Shown piece after piece: positions 35,901 through 44,399 of a stretch of DNA of 64,000 nucleotides (position 1 is its first letter; every line of letters starts with the position of its first letter). Origin of the DNA: Ligula intestinalis (taxonomy: Eukaryota > Platyhelminthes > Cestoda > Diphyllobothriidea > Diphyllobothriidae). The notes under the pieces are model-generated. The model did not search any database and was not told the DNA's origin. It saw only the letters and a list, made by a program, of their open reading frames with translations. The DNA lies in the NCBI GenBank assembly GCA_036362985.1, contig JAYGXS010000003.1:35132328-35196327 (forward strand). Direction: 5' to 3'. The position numbers were made by a program, and so were the translations under genes.

Positions 35901-37493
35901 GACTCAATAATAACTTGTTCAAGTGAGACATGGATAGCTTAAGCCGTACTTGGACAAATATTTCAGTCTTAAAAACTGCAAGGTTAACGCATTAAAAAAC
36001 GCCCATTATGAAGGGGAATAGTCTTGACGCAGAAGGGCACCGATGCTTCGGCCCTTGGCAGTCTTTGTGGTTGTAGCTCAGGAATCGGCGCAGACCGATG
36101 TATTGATTTCACATAAAAAATCAAACCAAGAATGGGTGGCAGTGGTCAGTACCTATTGTTGCTGATGGCGGTGATGATTGACAATTCGCTAGGCGACTGC
36201 GCGTGAGGGCTCCACATTGAATTTCAGGGCACAACGGAACATACATATTCCTAAACCATATCGGTGAGTCCCAGACTATTAAAAGATTCTAGATCATGGA
36301 CGACAAAAATATCAGTCTCATGGCTCAATGGTATGTTAGTTCATTCCATAATGAGAGGTACGCGCGTTTAAGCGTTGTTTGATCCCCATATGGATTGGGT
36401 ACCAGTAGGTAATAGCGGCTAATAAGTTAGAAATGGCCATTCTATTCTCCCTTGTCTTTCACTTTGTAAGATCCATTTTATCATTATATATACATATATA
36501 TATACAGAAAATAAATGCTGAAAGATTCGGGGTCCAGATATGTTATGACGTTCATCATCTCCCCAAAGTAAGGAAAAAGAAGAAGGGGTGGGTTCATGGA
36601 CCAAACTGACGTTTCGAAAACCTTCTCGCTTCCATCGTCAGAGTAGTGGTAGTTGAGCTTGGCGGCTTTGAGTTAGTCCGCCTTGCCATTTGCCCCAAAT
36701 TATATCGGTGTTGGACGTGTGAACTTTAACCTGCTGGCGTGACCTTCGTCCCCTCTGCGGTCAGCGTAGCTGTAGGCGAGTCAGTATGCTTACTGGCCTC
36801 TCGTGTCACCCGGAGGACTGATTACTCGTTGCTGTTCCCTTGGGTTGTTCTTTGCCTCGCGGTTGCGACGTTGACACAGTGTTTGATGTTGGTCGCGTGA
36901 CCTCCAACCTCCACCCCTATTTTTCGTGGGCGTTGGCTCTCGGTCAACTCACCTACAAGTACGCTGACCGCAGAGGGGACGAAGGTCACGCCAGCCCACC
37001 AGCAGCCAACCTCCAGGAGATCAAATGGGGTCGGCAACGAACGGGCACGTCAAAGTTCATATTTCTAACACCGATATAATTTGAGGCAAACGGCAAGGCG
37101 GACTAACTCAAGGCCACCAGACTCAACTACCACTAAACTCTGACGATGGAAGCGAGAAGGCTTTCGAAACGTCAGTTCAAATATAATTTGTTCTATGAAC
37201 CCGCCCTTTCTTCTTCCTTACCTTTGGGAGATGATGAACGCTATATATAAATTAGGAAATTGACTGTAAACTAGAGAGCAATGTAACTTACCCTTTATGG
37301 CAACTACGGACGCATTCACTCGTCGCTGTGTACGCAAAATTTCGACGGACTTCTCTGTGGTTGGATCATAAATGTGCCATCGCCAGTCATCCTTCACTTT
37401 ACGTTCTCTCATTTGGGCTTGACCGCAGATGAGAAACAGTCTGTCATCCTCTGACTCCCCGTCCGCCGGGCTTCTCGAATCAGCAACAGCCAT
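23753..37493 (-). CDS. kelch-repeat protein, five exons, 406 aa (copy A)
   Basis: Exons at 37292-37493, 33455-33674, 30330-30772, 24848-24996 and 23753-23959 have phases that join into one open frame of 407 codons. Exon 1 opens with ATG in a good context (AACATGG), preceded in frame by TAA nine bases upstream. Kelch blades show GG doublets at YVLGG, IFVCGG, IFVIGG and ILVAGG, each followed by tryptophan blocks such as YRWLRLPSM, FWKVAAPM and QWTRLTSM. This predicts a beta-propeller, usually a protein-binding platform. No BTB or BACK domain, signal peptide or membrane span is visible, so it is not a typical KLHL substrate adaptor unless further exons exist. Introns of 0.9-5.3 kb are loaded with retroelements. 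Whether it is expressed is unknown. The exon 3 acceptor (AAG) is the weakest splice call. Confidence 0.8.
23960..24847 (-). other. kelch intron 4, shared with copy B
   Basis: About 800 bp aligns with 14360-15680 in copy B once the foldback element there is removed. The alignment shows the insertion-free state. No coding sense was found. Confidence 0.6.
24848..24996 (-). CDS. kelch gene exon 4
   Basis: A TTATTGCAG acceptor (24997 upward) and GTGAGT donor (24842-24847) bound 149 bp. It enters in phase 1 and leaves in phase 0, reading SYGQQSNTAEYFAYKADNHR through PTQWLLTIESG to MPSMLARE. Confidence 0.75.
25043..25406 (-). mobile_element. 5'-truncated Penelope tail in kelch intron 3
   Basis: The outer tail (AAATTCTCATCAGGCC..TTACATTTATATGG, about 25110-25150) is followed by UTR. 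The C-terminal endonuclease block then runs up to about 25390 (CTTCTGCGCGCACA, the LCAQNLL codons), where the copy stops. CTAGAATA occurs at 25043-25050 and 25399-25406 and may be a short target-site duplication. Only this single arm is present, unlike the palindromes at 3.7 and 14.8 kb. Confidence 0.65.
25680..26080 (+). repeat. dispersed repeat, inverted copy of 35110-35600
   Basis: The stretches ATTGCCCGAGGGGATATTGCC, GGTGGCAGTGGCCACTGGC and GGTTTATTGTATACA have reverse-complement counterparts at 35340, 35480 and 35520. The two copies lie in opposite orientation in kelch introns 3 and 1. No family was assigned. Confidence 0.5.
26390..26690 (+). mobile_element. Penelope GIY-YIG endonuclease fragment, second lineage
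   Basis: The plus-strand frame reads RGVAHRLEATIRRQIMKSKDPL, then VFCRICFSC and a broken ..HVG..GNLLKMRIAR.AAA block, parallel to the fragment at 20590-20945. Two stops fall inside the catalytic region, so it is dead. Confidence 0.55.
26790..26945 (-). repeat. tRNA-derived SINE copy
   Basis: On the minus strand a B-box-like GAGTTCGAGCCTCGG is followed by GGTACATCACTCGGGGTTTG, ACTGGCTGATGACGACTAAT and GAGCCAGAAATGGCCCTTTC. This is the most complete copy of the family tail seen here. Confidence 0.6.
27200..27467 (+). mobile_element. Penelope N-terminal fragment, inverted relative to the adjacent element
   Basis: The plus-strand frame reads MKQDRVAELIRSNKFRERF.. (27282-27467), homologous to MKQDKIAEFIHANKFRLDF at the 5' end of the minus-strand element (29454 downward). 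The upstream ATTATCGAATAC stretch matches ATATTCGATAAA near 29490. It lies just beyond the 3' end of that element, in opposite orientation. Either the element has inverted terminal segments, as some Penelope copies do, or two copies integrated side by side. The two fragments are clearly diverged, which favours the latter. Confidence 0.6.
27530..29495 (-). mobile_element. near full-length Penelope-like element (RT plus GIY-YIG), inactivated
   Basis: Minus-strand domains in order are: N-terminal region MKQDKIAEFIHANKF (29080-29454); an RT fingers block LYGLPKTHKKGVPLRPILSM (about 28870-28930, broken by stops); motif A FSLDVESLFTNVPL and motif B DGVAMGSPFGPTMADIFMG (28448-28840); the motif C region RRYVDHIFAIVD (27527-28438 ORF); and GIY-YIG with YEFTCTCGCKYIGRT and R..AEH. 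The second catalytic aspartate of YVDD is histidine, and a stop precedes motif C at about 28445, so this copy cannot reverse transcribe. The endonuclease ORF is still open over 303 codons. It is a passenger in kelch intron 3. Confidence 0.85.
29580..30204 (+). mobile_element. CR1-like LINE 3' UTR copy
   Basis: This matches 19980-20590 over most of its length (GGCAGACTCGGTAACCAGCA, GGCGACAGTTTTTCTCCTTA, AGTTCAAAGGTATTTACCTA) and ends in CAATAAAACC plus TGACC repeats at 30204. The insertion point equals the left boundary of kelch homology with copy B (about 15788), so it was inserted after the duplication or lost from B. Confidence 0.65.
30330..30772 (-). CDS. kelch gene exon 3 (main propeller exon)
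   Basis: This 443-bp exon is read from an AAG acceptor at 30773-30775 to a GTACGT donor at 30324-30329. It encodes LMHKQFVHHLGYRW.., IFVIGGVSG, DSVEFCRLTEEVF, FWKVAAPMPCPRY, GKILVAGGVSN, TVHMFTPPNSF, QWTRLTSMRQCRY and KVFAFG, at least two complete kelch blades. The acceptor lies about 20 bases beyond a better-looking TTGCAG, but only AAG keeps the frame with exon 2. Copy B retains the same AAG. Confidence 0.75.
31098..33350 (-). mobile_element. RTE-like LINE, 5'-truncated, decayed
   Basis: On the minus strand the pieces in order are: a linker (33107-33350, LSNQSKRLPPKRVNVM); a pre-RT block with YYLLRKAAGKRKP (32756-32971); RT fingers GRKAACRDGIPAEAYK and LILPIPKRGD (32424-32633); NQGGFRPGRGYTDHIFILRR (32202-32399); LTGGVRKGCPLFPVLFNVLVD (31995-32180); LEYADDIVVIGK (about 31925); and the C-terminal block YKASIRPVLEYACETWPVRK..RLQWFGHVLRKP (31098-31724). 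YADD is intact, but frameshifts and stops separate the pieces and the apurinic endonuclease is missing. It lies in kelch intron 2, about 100 bp from exon 2. Clade assignment is by style only. Confidence 0.8.
33455..33674 (-). CDS. kelch gene exon 2
   Basis: The acceptor ..GATCAGCAG is at 33675 upward and the GTGAGT donor at 33449-33454. Joined to exon 1, the Gly codon is completed and the frame reads FVYVLGGHMNG, SVEELSVSSRRVREMSQM, ANHGCTVVGDRIFVCGGYN, ending CELFLPLHD. It carries two GG doublets. It leaves in phase 2. Confidence 0.8.
35110..35600 (-). repeat. dispersed repeat, inverted copy of 25680-26080
   Basis: This is the reverse-complement partner of the repeat in intron 3 (GGCCACATCCCCTCGGGCAA, GCCAGTGGCCACTGCCACCT, TGTACACAATAAACCACTCC). 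It is non-coding by eye. Confidence 0.5.
35710..35870 (+). repeat. tRNA-derived SINE copy
   Basis: An A-box remnant (GGGGTTAGAGCGTTACAC) is followed by a B-box-like TGAATTCGATCCTCA, then CATGGCTGGCTGATGATAGTTAATA and a diverged tail (TTCGTCCTTTTCGTTGT). Confidence 0.55.
36411..36475 (+). repeat. SINE 3' tail fragment
   Basis: GCGGCTAATAAGTTAGAAAT followed by GGCCATTCTATTCTCCC is the conserved tail of the SINE family without its head. A short (TA)n stretch follows at 36480-36505. Confidence 0.5.
36549..37242. mobile_element. Penelope-derived foldback in kelch intron 1
   Basis: The arms (about 36549-36790 and 36955-37242) are inverted copies: TTCATCATCTCCC / GGGAGATGATGAA, CGTTTCGAAAACCTTCTCGC / GCGAGAAGGCTTTCGAAACG, AATTATATCGGTGTT / AACACCGATATAATT, CTTCGTCCCCTCTGCGGTCA / TGACCGCAGAGGGGACGAAG. 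The centre encodes, on the minus strand, RPRKIGVEVGGHATNIKH.., homologous to the 5' coding part of the Penelope copy at 19.3-19.5 kb. Its right end lies about 50 bp inside intron 1, next to the exon 1 donor. Confidence 0.75.
37292..37493 (-). CDS. kelch gene exon 1 with start codon
   Basis: ATG at 37491-37493 is followed by MAVADSRSPADGESEDDRLF, LICGQAQMRE, DDWRWHIYDPTTEKS and RRVNASVVAIKG, the first kelch blade, up to an AAGG/GTAAGT donor (37286-37291). An in-frame TAA just upstream argues that this is the true start. No promoter element could be recognised upstream. Confidence 0.75.
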
Positions 37494-38250
37494 GTTGCGT
37501 TACGGTGAACTTTGGTGTCAAGAGGACCTCAACAACGACGAACCAGAGCTTGGACTTCTGAATGCATCTAGACAAAACCAGCTCGACTGTATTGGCATCT
37601 GGTGAGCCAAGGTCCCTCTCAAGCTGAATCCCATGCTTTTCTGGGTACTTTAAAAGTTGTTCGAGGCGGGCAATTGAGCGTATGCTTCACCTGATCAGTC
37701 CGCTGACAGGCTTTGGCGCCTTAAGTAAGAAAAAAACGTGTGCTTTCAAAGTGCATCGAAATGCACATATCAGTAGACAGCGTAAACGTAGAAGCATCTC
37801 GGATATTAGGTGGATTCGCGGAAGAATATTTTGTGTTGGAGAGACAAGAGAAGATAACGGTAAGCATAAAAACGGATCTTTTCCAGTGACACCTTCCGAT
37901 AATATTTACGTTTTCTGTGGTATCTAAGGGTAGTTGGGATACCACAATCCTTCGGCCAGAACAACCTATCATGCAGTGAAATATTGTACTGAATGTAGCA
38001 GCTGCAATGGTAGCAAACAGTGTACGGAGACAACACCATAGAGCAAGTTGAAGCGTGTCCTTGCTTCTAGATCCGTATTTCCACGAGTTTTAAAATGAAC
38101 TGCTAGAGCGTACGCCTACATTCAAAAAAGATGCGCAGTTGTCAGCCAACCCTTCAAATTGTGGCATTTTATATGGAAAATGTGCAGAATTTCTCCTGCA
38201 TAATAATATTTACGACAGAGACTAGGGACTGGACTATTCATTCCTGGATA
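37494..38250. other. upstream flank of the kelch gene, no gene recognised
   Basis: Overlapping short ORFs on both strands (37682-37927 plus, 37721-38039 minus) lack motifs. A promoter is expected here, but no TATA or other box can be named with confidence. Confidence 0.35.
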
Positions 38251-38254
38251 ATCA

Positions 38255-38815
38255 GACGTCATCAGCCAGCCAGCCTGATCGTAGGTGTTGCAACCCCTGA
38301 GGCTTTGACCCGCGAGTTTTTGTTCAGAAGGCCAACGCTCTTATCACTGCGCAACGTGCTCGTTGTCCTGTCGCTTACGAGTTGGTATATTATAACACTA
38401 GCACCATACACTATACACTAACACTAGCTTATTGATCACGTTACTTGACATACTCGTTCAGTTGTACCCTGACGCTCATCCTCGAGCCTTGCCAGTAACC
38501 GCACAGTGGCTAATGCCATAGGCCCAAAATCCTTTCCGCAAAGCCAAGGTACGCTAGAATGGTCATCACGAGCTTATCAACCGTTTTACCAGCTGTTCTA
38601 CCATACCGACAGCACAGGTGCTTACTTTCAGTATGGTAAATAATTACGAATCTGCATACCACTGAACGCCTGGTAGTGACTCGTGGATATTACATGGTTA
38701 TTCCGCAGTAGTTGACAGATTTACCTTCAAATATTCAGATCAATTTTCAGACTGAGCCCAAAATAATTTGTCTCGAAGGATTTACTCCATGCTCGTATAT
38801 TAACTTCCTCCGGCA
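38255..38815. repeat. SINE-like composite repeat
   Basis: CGTCATCAGCCAGCCAGCCTG.. GCAACCCCTGAGGCTTTGACC recalls the SINE head and linker (a minus-strand motif next to a plus-strand B-box remnant). The part at 38600-38815 matches 41705-41920 (CAGTATGGTAAATAATTACG, GATATTACATGGTTATTCCG, GACTGAGCCCAAAATAATTTG). Part of 38455-38590 recurs at 39050-39190. Confidence 0.45.
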
Positions 38816-38829
38816 GCAATTAAAAGAAT

Positions 38830-38902
38830 TCATGGCCCATATGAGATTCGAACCCACACAGCAAGGAAGACCAACGCTATACCATTGAGCTACGAAGGCA
38901 TA
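38830..38902 (-). repeat. tRNA-like head of a SINE, or tRNA pseudogene
   Basis: On the minus strand GCCTTCGTAGCTCAATGGTATAGC gives a good A box, and GGGTTCGAATCTC a perfect B box. The acceptor halves GCCTTCG and ATGGGCC pair poorly, so I do not call a functional tRNA. Confidence 0.5.
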
Positions 38903-39224
38903 CCGAAGTTCTGAATTCAATCACAGTTGGGTCGATTAATCTGCCAAGCGTTCTGCTCGTATGGAATCAACCATTGCCAATATAGAAAGCTGGCTGCCCA
39001 CTCAGGATATCATAAAAACAGTTGTGGAGCGCTCACTGGTCCCGCGTCCTGACACATTTGTTTCGTTATACCTTAAAGCTCATCCTTGAGTCCAGCCAGT
39101 TAACGCACAGTGGTTGGTAGCATAGACACAAGCACCTTACCGCGAAGATAAGGCAGTCTGTGATGGCCATCCCGAGTTTATTAACCGTGGGAGAATAAGT
39201 ACCAACACGGGCAAAATACACTGG

Positions 39225-39345
39225 GATGGCCGTCGTCAGTCAGCCTTTCACAACCCCAGATTCGGATGAGCGTGGATTCGAATCTAGTGGTCTGTACACA
39301 TTGGTGGGTAATTAATTCCGCGTTCTGCCATTAAACTACGGGCCA
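39225..39345. repeat. SINE-related fragment with B-box motif
   Basis: GTCGTCAGTCAGCCTTTCACAACCCCAG is followed by GTGGATTCGAATCTAGTGG. These motifs match the SINE family, but the orientation is scrambled and the copy is degenerate. Confidence 0.35.
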
Positions 39346-39509
39346 GTTGTCCTTTCGGTTGCTATCGGCAATTTTAACGAAACAATCTAGGGCGTTTACT
39401 GATCAGGTTGCTGTGCGACTCTCTGTCAGGTCTCTAGACTTCACACCATGATATAAGACGACGAGCATGTCTCATAGCCTGATCCTCAGATGCCCTCCCA
39501 ACGCTATAC

Positions 39510-39990
39510 TTGATTATTGTTGAGCTGAAAAGTTAACGCAATGACCTCATTTCCCTCAAGAATTTGATGGAACAGTTAGTAGACGACAACACTTAACTTC
39601 ATGGAAACGCGAAAAAAGGAAGGTGGGTTTTAGTTAATCGGGCAATCCGTCTTTGAGGGTCAAGGATTAAATATTCATCGGTAAATGATGGAAAGTTTCA
39701 TTGAGACAATCGGCACGTGTAACTGCCGTCATTTTAGTTAGCGGAAAAGAAAGAGAGGTAAAGGGGCATATGTGAATGGACTGTCAACTCTAATGCTGCT
39801 TAATTTGACTGGTCACTGAGCTTACCTCTTAATTAATTCGGCTGAAACAGGGATCGATTGGGTTGGGGCAGGTGGCAGGGGCGACGATTAGTGTCGCCGA
39901 CCAGCCTGTTTGCAATGCAACCAACATTGATATTGTAGACTAAACGGAGGGAGCAAACCGTTAGGAGCAGTCTGTCTGGACACTGGCCCA
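39510..39990. repeat. upstream end of the duplicated kelch locus (copy A)
   Basis: About 450 bp matches 21180-21630 in the same orientation. It lies 2 kb upstream of exon 1 and marks how far the tandem duplication reaches. Confidence 0.55.
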
Positions 39991-40284
39991 CCGGTTTCAT
40001 ACTATCATGTAAGTGCTTGAAGAATCAGTTGATCTAGGGGATCGCGTGCATTTATGTGAACCGGAATTCTCACAAAAGAAGCACAGAGCTTGCGAAATAA
40101 AATGAGTTTGAGTATCACGGGAGCACCACAAATTTTATAATACATTGACAAGATATTTTTAGCAATTTAATGGAAGGTTGAAAACACACGGGACCTCGTC
40201 CCGCGCATATCAGCCACGAAAGAGACGGTAGCGAACGTGGCTGGGACCGGCTTCAAGCATGACGAAACTGCCTACTTTGAAAAC

Positions 40285-40345
40285 TGTCAGGTCAGGTTAG
40301 GTTAATTAAAGGAGGTATAGGTGACTGCCTTTGAACTCCCTATAG
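40285..40345 (-). mobile_element. CR1-like LINE 3' tail, reverse orientation
   Basis: GTCAGGTCAGGTTAGGTTAAT followed by TATAGGTGACTGCCTTTGAAC is the reverse complement of the (TGACC)n tail and the AGTTCAAAGG..TACCTA motif at 20530-20590. Confidence 0.55.
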
Positions 40346-40688
40346 TTATACAGTAGTGAAGGAGTGCATCGGTACAGCAGAAGATTTCAAAAGAGGTCGT
40401 GTACACAACTGCACGTGAAAGTTGGTTAGTTCGGAAAAGTAAACATACACAACTACTCACTTGTTCCAAGTAATATAATAACATGTAGTGGTGGCAGGTG
40501 ACACGAGCCAGTAGGTGTAACTGAGCAAAAAGAGCAGACAGTGAAAAAGGCACAGAAATTCTAGAAGTTGGAATGTCATTTGTGGGACTTTAGAAGAAAA
40601 ATCTGTCGCTCGTGAGAGGAAAGTGTGTGCGAGATAGGGCAATCCTGCTGCTGAGGCTGTTTGCGGCAAGCCAGGGGAGCTCATTGCG

Positions 40689-41264
40689 TTAAATATCTTT
40701 TTCCCGAAGGTCACAGGAGCAGGAGACTGCAAAGTCACGAGAACATCCGAATAACCGAAGATGCGACCTCGATACGCCCTTTCCCTCTGCCGGGTCCGCC
40801 GACAGAGTGAGGAAAACAGAGGAACCCGCCGCGGTCGTCAGCAGTTGCTTGCAGATCGATATGAGGAAGTGCGTTAGAGTGCAGCGTAGCCTAGGACCCA
40901 AGTTGCGTTGAAGGCAAATAAGTGTTTGCGATCTGAGGTCTGAGAAAAGAGCAACACCATAAACAAATGTCCTGGGACGAAGTTCGTAGTCGAGGACTCG
41001 CCAGTGAAAAGGAGTACGGCAAATAATCATCAATAAACGAAAAACTGTCGAAAGGAGAATCGGTAATGACAAAGAAGTAGCAACAGACAGATTCATTGCT
41101 CGAAAAACGGGTGCATTGTCCAGCTGCCTATAAAATACAGAGATTATTCCGGATACTGTCAATAGTTTAAAACCCAAAGACTTCTTTAGCCGAGGTTGTG
41201 CCGCCGCCTGATGCAGTTGCATAGGATTTGACGCATCTGCGCTCCCACGCATTTTCTGCCGCAC
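40689..41264 (-). CDS. hypothetical protein, 191 aa, hydrophobic
   Basis: A long intact minus-strand ORF starts (with GTG, or ATG 4 codons later) as RQKMRGSADASNPMQLHQAA and ends FAVSCSCDLREKDI. Hydrophobic stretches LLTVSGIISVFYRQL, SLSLPILLSTVFRLLMIIC and LTHFLISICKQLL could be membrane segments. I recognise no family and see no splice sites that would extend it. It stands out in length from neighbouring ORFs, but the region is otherwise repeat-rich, so chance or a decayed element remains possible. Confidence 0.3.
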   Translation of the reverse strand: MRQKMRGSADASNPMQLHQAAAQPRLKKSLGFKLLTVSGIISVFYRQLDNAPVFRAMNLSVATSLSLPILLSTVFRLLMIICRTPFHWRVLDYELRPRTFVYGVALFSDLRSQTLICLQRNLGPRLRCTLTHFLISICKQLLTTAAGSSVFLTLSADPAEGKGVSRSHLRLFGCSRDFAVSCSCDLREKDI

Positions 41265-41704
41265 ATTTCGACTTTTCCTGTAATTGCCTAACTTTAATCA
41301 AACATGACAATGCAAATAGCGTGTTCGTTTTGTAAAAAGAGGTTCGCCTACGCTATTTTCAAAATTTGACTCAGTGCTTGAACAAACAATCACTGATAGT
41401 GATGAGGAAGAGGCGTGACCGTCTGCCAAGCGGCCATCAACCCAATGATGATTTCCGAAAGGCTGACGACATCGAATAGAATAAACTGATATAGACGGGT
41501 GTCTTGCTTATTCTGCCTCCACTCAGTAAATCATAGCACTGACCACAATCGGGACCGGAAACATCAAAACGCACACCACACAATTAGTGAAAGGACGGGA
41601 TTTATATGATAGATTAAAGACTAGTCATAGGAGCGTGGTTCATGCATACCCGCCCTCACTTTGCACTGTCTGTCGCTGCAGGTCAGGCGTGAATATGCGA
41701 AATG

Positions 41705-41920
41705 TTTTACCATATTGACAACACAGGCGCAAACTCTCAGTTTGGTAAGTTATTACCTATTCGTATACTACTGATCGCCTAATAGTAACTCCAGAGTATT
41801 ACGTGATTATTCCGCAGTTGCCGACGCAATGACTCAAATATTCACATCAACATTCAGGCTGAGCCTAAAAGAATTTGTTTCAACGGATTAACTTTATGAT
41901 AGCAAATTAACTTTCTGTGG
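41705..41920. repeat. copy of the 38600-38815 repeat
   Basis: Shared stretches are ACACAGG.GC..ACT.TCAGT.TGGTAA, ATTACGTGATTATTCCGCAG and AGGCTGAGCCTAAAAGAATTTG. Non-coding. Confidence 0.5.
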
Positions 41921-42639
41921 AAGGTTGGGTATTTATTACTGTAGGCTCGCCCGCACACAGGTACACTATCCTTTCAAAGGAACTAGAGTGTTGCTGGTAC
42001 CGCATACTTCATATGTGTGCAACTTTGACCAACGTGAACGGGAATTAATACCGTGTAACTCGTATAGTTGTGGATGGAAGGCGGTTTGTTTGTTGTTCGC
42101 TTTTGACAAAGATGTCAAAAGCATTCGACGTTTTATTGCGTTTGCACATTCCTGAATAGGAACACAGAGATTTGGCTTGAAATTGGAATGTCGAAATTTC
42201 GGTCAACGACTAATAAATTGGAATCCAAACCAACAGCTGCGTCAATAAGCTTACCATTTTCTGTGTACAAACGAGTCTTTGGGTCAATTTTTTAAATTCC
42301 TCGAAAATTAATGTCTTCCTTGAATTACATCAGTATATTCAAGATTCTGCAGTTGTAGACCAAAATTTTATATGAATAGCTGAGGTAAAGTCAATCAGCT
42401 ACTACAGGGTAACCGCATAATATCCACAAGCTACCATCCGACAGTCAGGAATATGACCAAAGTGCTAGATTATTCGATTAACCCGCAGTGGCTTATGGTC
42501 TTAGACACAAAATATTCGTACCAATTTTTGGTCTACGCCTGTAAACACTAAAATACACTGGAGTACCTCTCAGAAAGCACACAGGCGATGCTGTGGGACC
42601 CCCTGGTGAACCGGACCCTTGTAGCTGTGTCAACCTGCA

Positions 42640-42815
42640 GAATAATACCAACGAAACACGTTTCTCGAATCTTAGCAGGTACCAATGCTATCAATATAGT
42701 CATTAATTGTGTAGGCATTATTGTGTTCGAGCCTCGGGTGGTGGACCACCTGGGGTTGCGGATGGCTGGCCAGAAATTGACCTTCTAGTGTCCCTTTTCG
42801 TTGTTGTTTATGTCT
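42640..42815 (+). repeat. tRNA-derived SINE copy
   Basis: The B-box-like GTGTTCGAGCCTCGGGTGGT is followed by GGACCACCTGGGGTTGCGGAT, GGCTGGCCAGAAATTGACCTT and a diverged tail (TGTCCCTTTTCGTTGTTG). It parallels the minus-strand copy at 26790-26945. Confidence 0.6.
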
Positions 42816-42819
42816 TTTT

Positions 42820-44265
42820 TGCCTATACTCTCCTTCATATTGCCTCCTAGAAGTGCGCTTTAATGGATACTGTCTGACCAACGGTCACAGCCATCGCCGT
42901 TTCCTAAAGGAAAGCCAAGAATTCAAATTGAATAATTTTGTCCACTTATGCACTTCCTTGATGGATACCAGAAAGCGTTGTACAACAGGCCCTAACACCC
43001 ACGTTTGTCTTTTTTGGGACAAGTTTGAACTCGTCGCATAAATTTATGTTCCCGTAGAATATTTTTTACTTTTGAAATAGCTCAAGAGCGGCTAACGCCG
43101 TCCCGTTTACGTTTTAAATTTGCGTATCAGCTGAAAAGACCGCACAGAAATTATCTGAAGCTAGGAGCAAAAGCTAAAAGACCCCTTGTTAGTGGACATT
43201 GCCAAGGTTACTTTTGGGATATTTTCATATGTCTGCATAAGGAAGTAGTGGTTCTTGGGACGACACATGATGCAATTCACCAGTTCGAATTATACTGCTA
43301 CTAATACTTCTTATTCGTGGGTCATAAAGAGAGTTTTCCACAAAATTTAATTTCTCAAACGCAACTTTTTCTAGCAAATTCCAAGCCCACATGGACGACC
43401 TTGATGTGTCCTAAGGCACTCTCTCTCTCTCTTACATACGCACTACGCAGAATATTGCTGAGCTAATAATCGTTGAAAGTATTAAGGCAAATTCCTGAGA
43501 AAAAGCGCTCGTGACAGTGTTTGCCTCGGCCCAAAAATATACGAAAATTCAAGTCAGACACGGTAGGATTCCATTGTGAAAACGAGTTATGCTTATTTCA
43601 CAAATAAGTATTTAAACAATGCGCGTGCGTTTCGGCTTCTTCTTCTTCTTCGAATTTTGGCCTCCGAGGAATTGAGTTTCAACAAGATTCGCGGCCTATT
43701 GTACGTTCTAGTAGTCCGTCCCTAGGAAGAACTGGATCCGGCTCAACGGTAACCTCGTTCTTACACATTCGTAGCAGGACTTCCACAGAATGCGGACCTC
43801 GCTCTTAAAACCTCTCTAGTGGCGGCCGAATTATGAGGGAAACTACTGCGACAGTTATTACACTCTAGCTTCTAAGTTCAGTCAACTGAAAAAAAGTTAA
43901 AATTAGGAGCTATTTTATTCAGTGGACTGTCTTTCTAAAGAACGTATGGGATAATACGGAGACGAACGCGAGACAACCAAAATAACATGAGAAATCTTTA
44001 CCGATTTATGTTGTCTAATCCCCAACTGTGAATGTTTTCAAGAGGCGCCTGGATAGTCATCCGTTCAAGGTCAACCAGAAATCCTCCAAATCCTATCAAA
44101 TGGGTTACTGGTATTCGCAGACTACTGCCTTCATTTCGGTAGGTCGTTTTGTTTACATTTAACCGACCCGGACGAAAATTTCGCAAGTCACATCTTTTTA
44201 GTGTATGTTGGGAGAAATTTGGCTAATTTTAATAATTCAATTGACCCAAATGTGAAAAATGTGTT
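42820..44265. other. no gene recognised
   Basis: ORFs at 42853-43041 and 43998-44186 show no motif. CT-rich and CTT-rich short runs occur at about 43420 and 43640. Confidence 0.4.
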
Positions 44266-44267
44266 TC

Positions 44268-44346
44268 CTCGGTGGGATTCGAACCCACGTCAACGGGGAA
44301 GGCCTTAGTACAGCCAAAGCTATACCAATTGAGCTACAAAGGCACA
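44268..44346 (-). repeat. tRNA-like SINE head or tRNA pseudogene with intron-like insert
   Basis: On the minus strand GCCTTTGTAGCTCAATTGGTATAGC (A box) and CGTGGGTTCGAATCCCACC (perfect T arm with B box) are present. The acceptor stem pairs at only five of seven positions (GCCTTTG with CGAGGAA), and the anticodon arm is overlong. It is more tRNA-like than the copies at 38.8 and 49.9 kb. Confidence 0.5.
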
Positions 44347-44399
44347 CCAGAAGCCGCTGCTCATGGTGCTAATGTGCGTTCGAATTCCTCCGACGCCAC

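Noticed and set aside
36480..36505. TATA-box promoter for the kelch gene
   Set aside because: The TATATA run is a microsatellite inside intron 1, not upstream of exon 1.
44268..44346. functional tRNA gene
   Set aside because: The D and T arms are good, but the acceptor stem fails at two pairs and the anticodon arm is overlong, so a tRNA-derived repeat is more likely.
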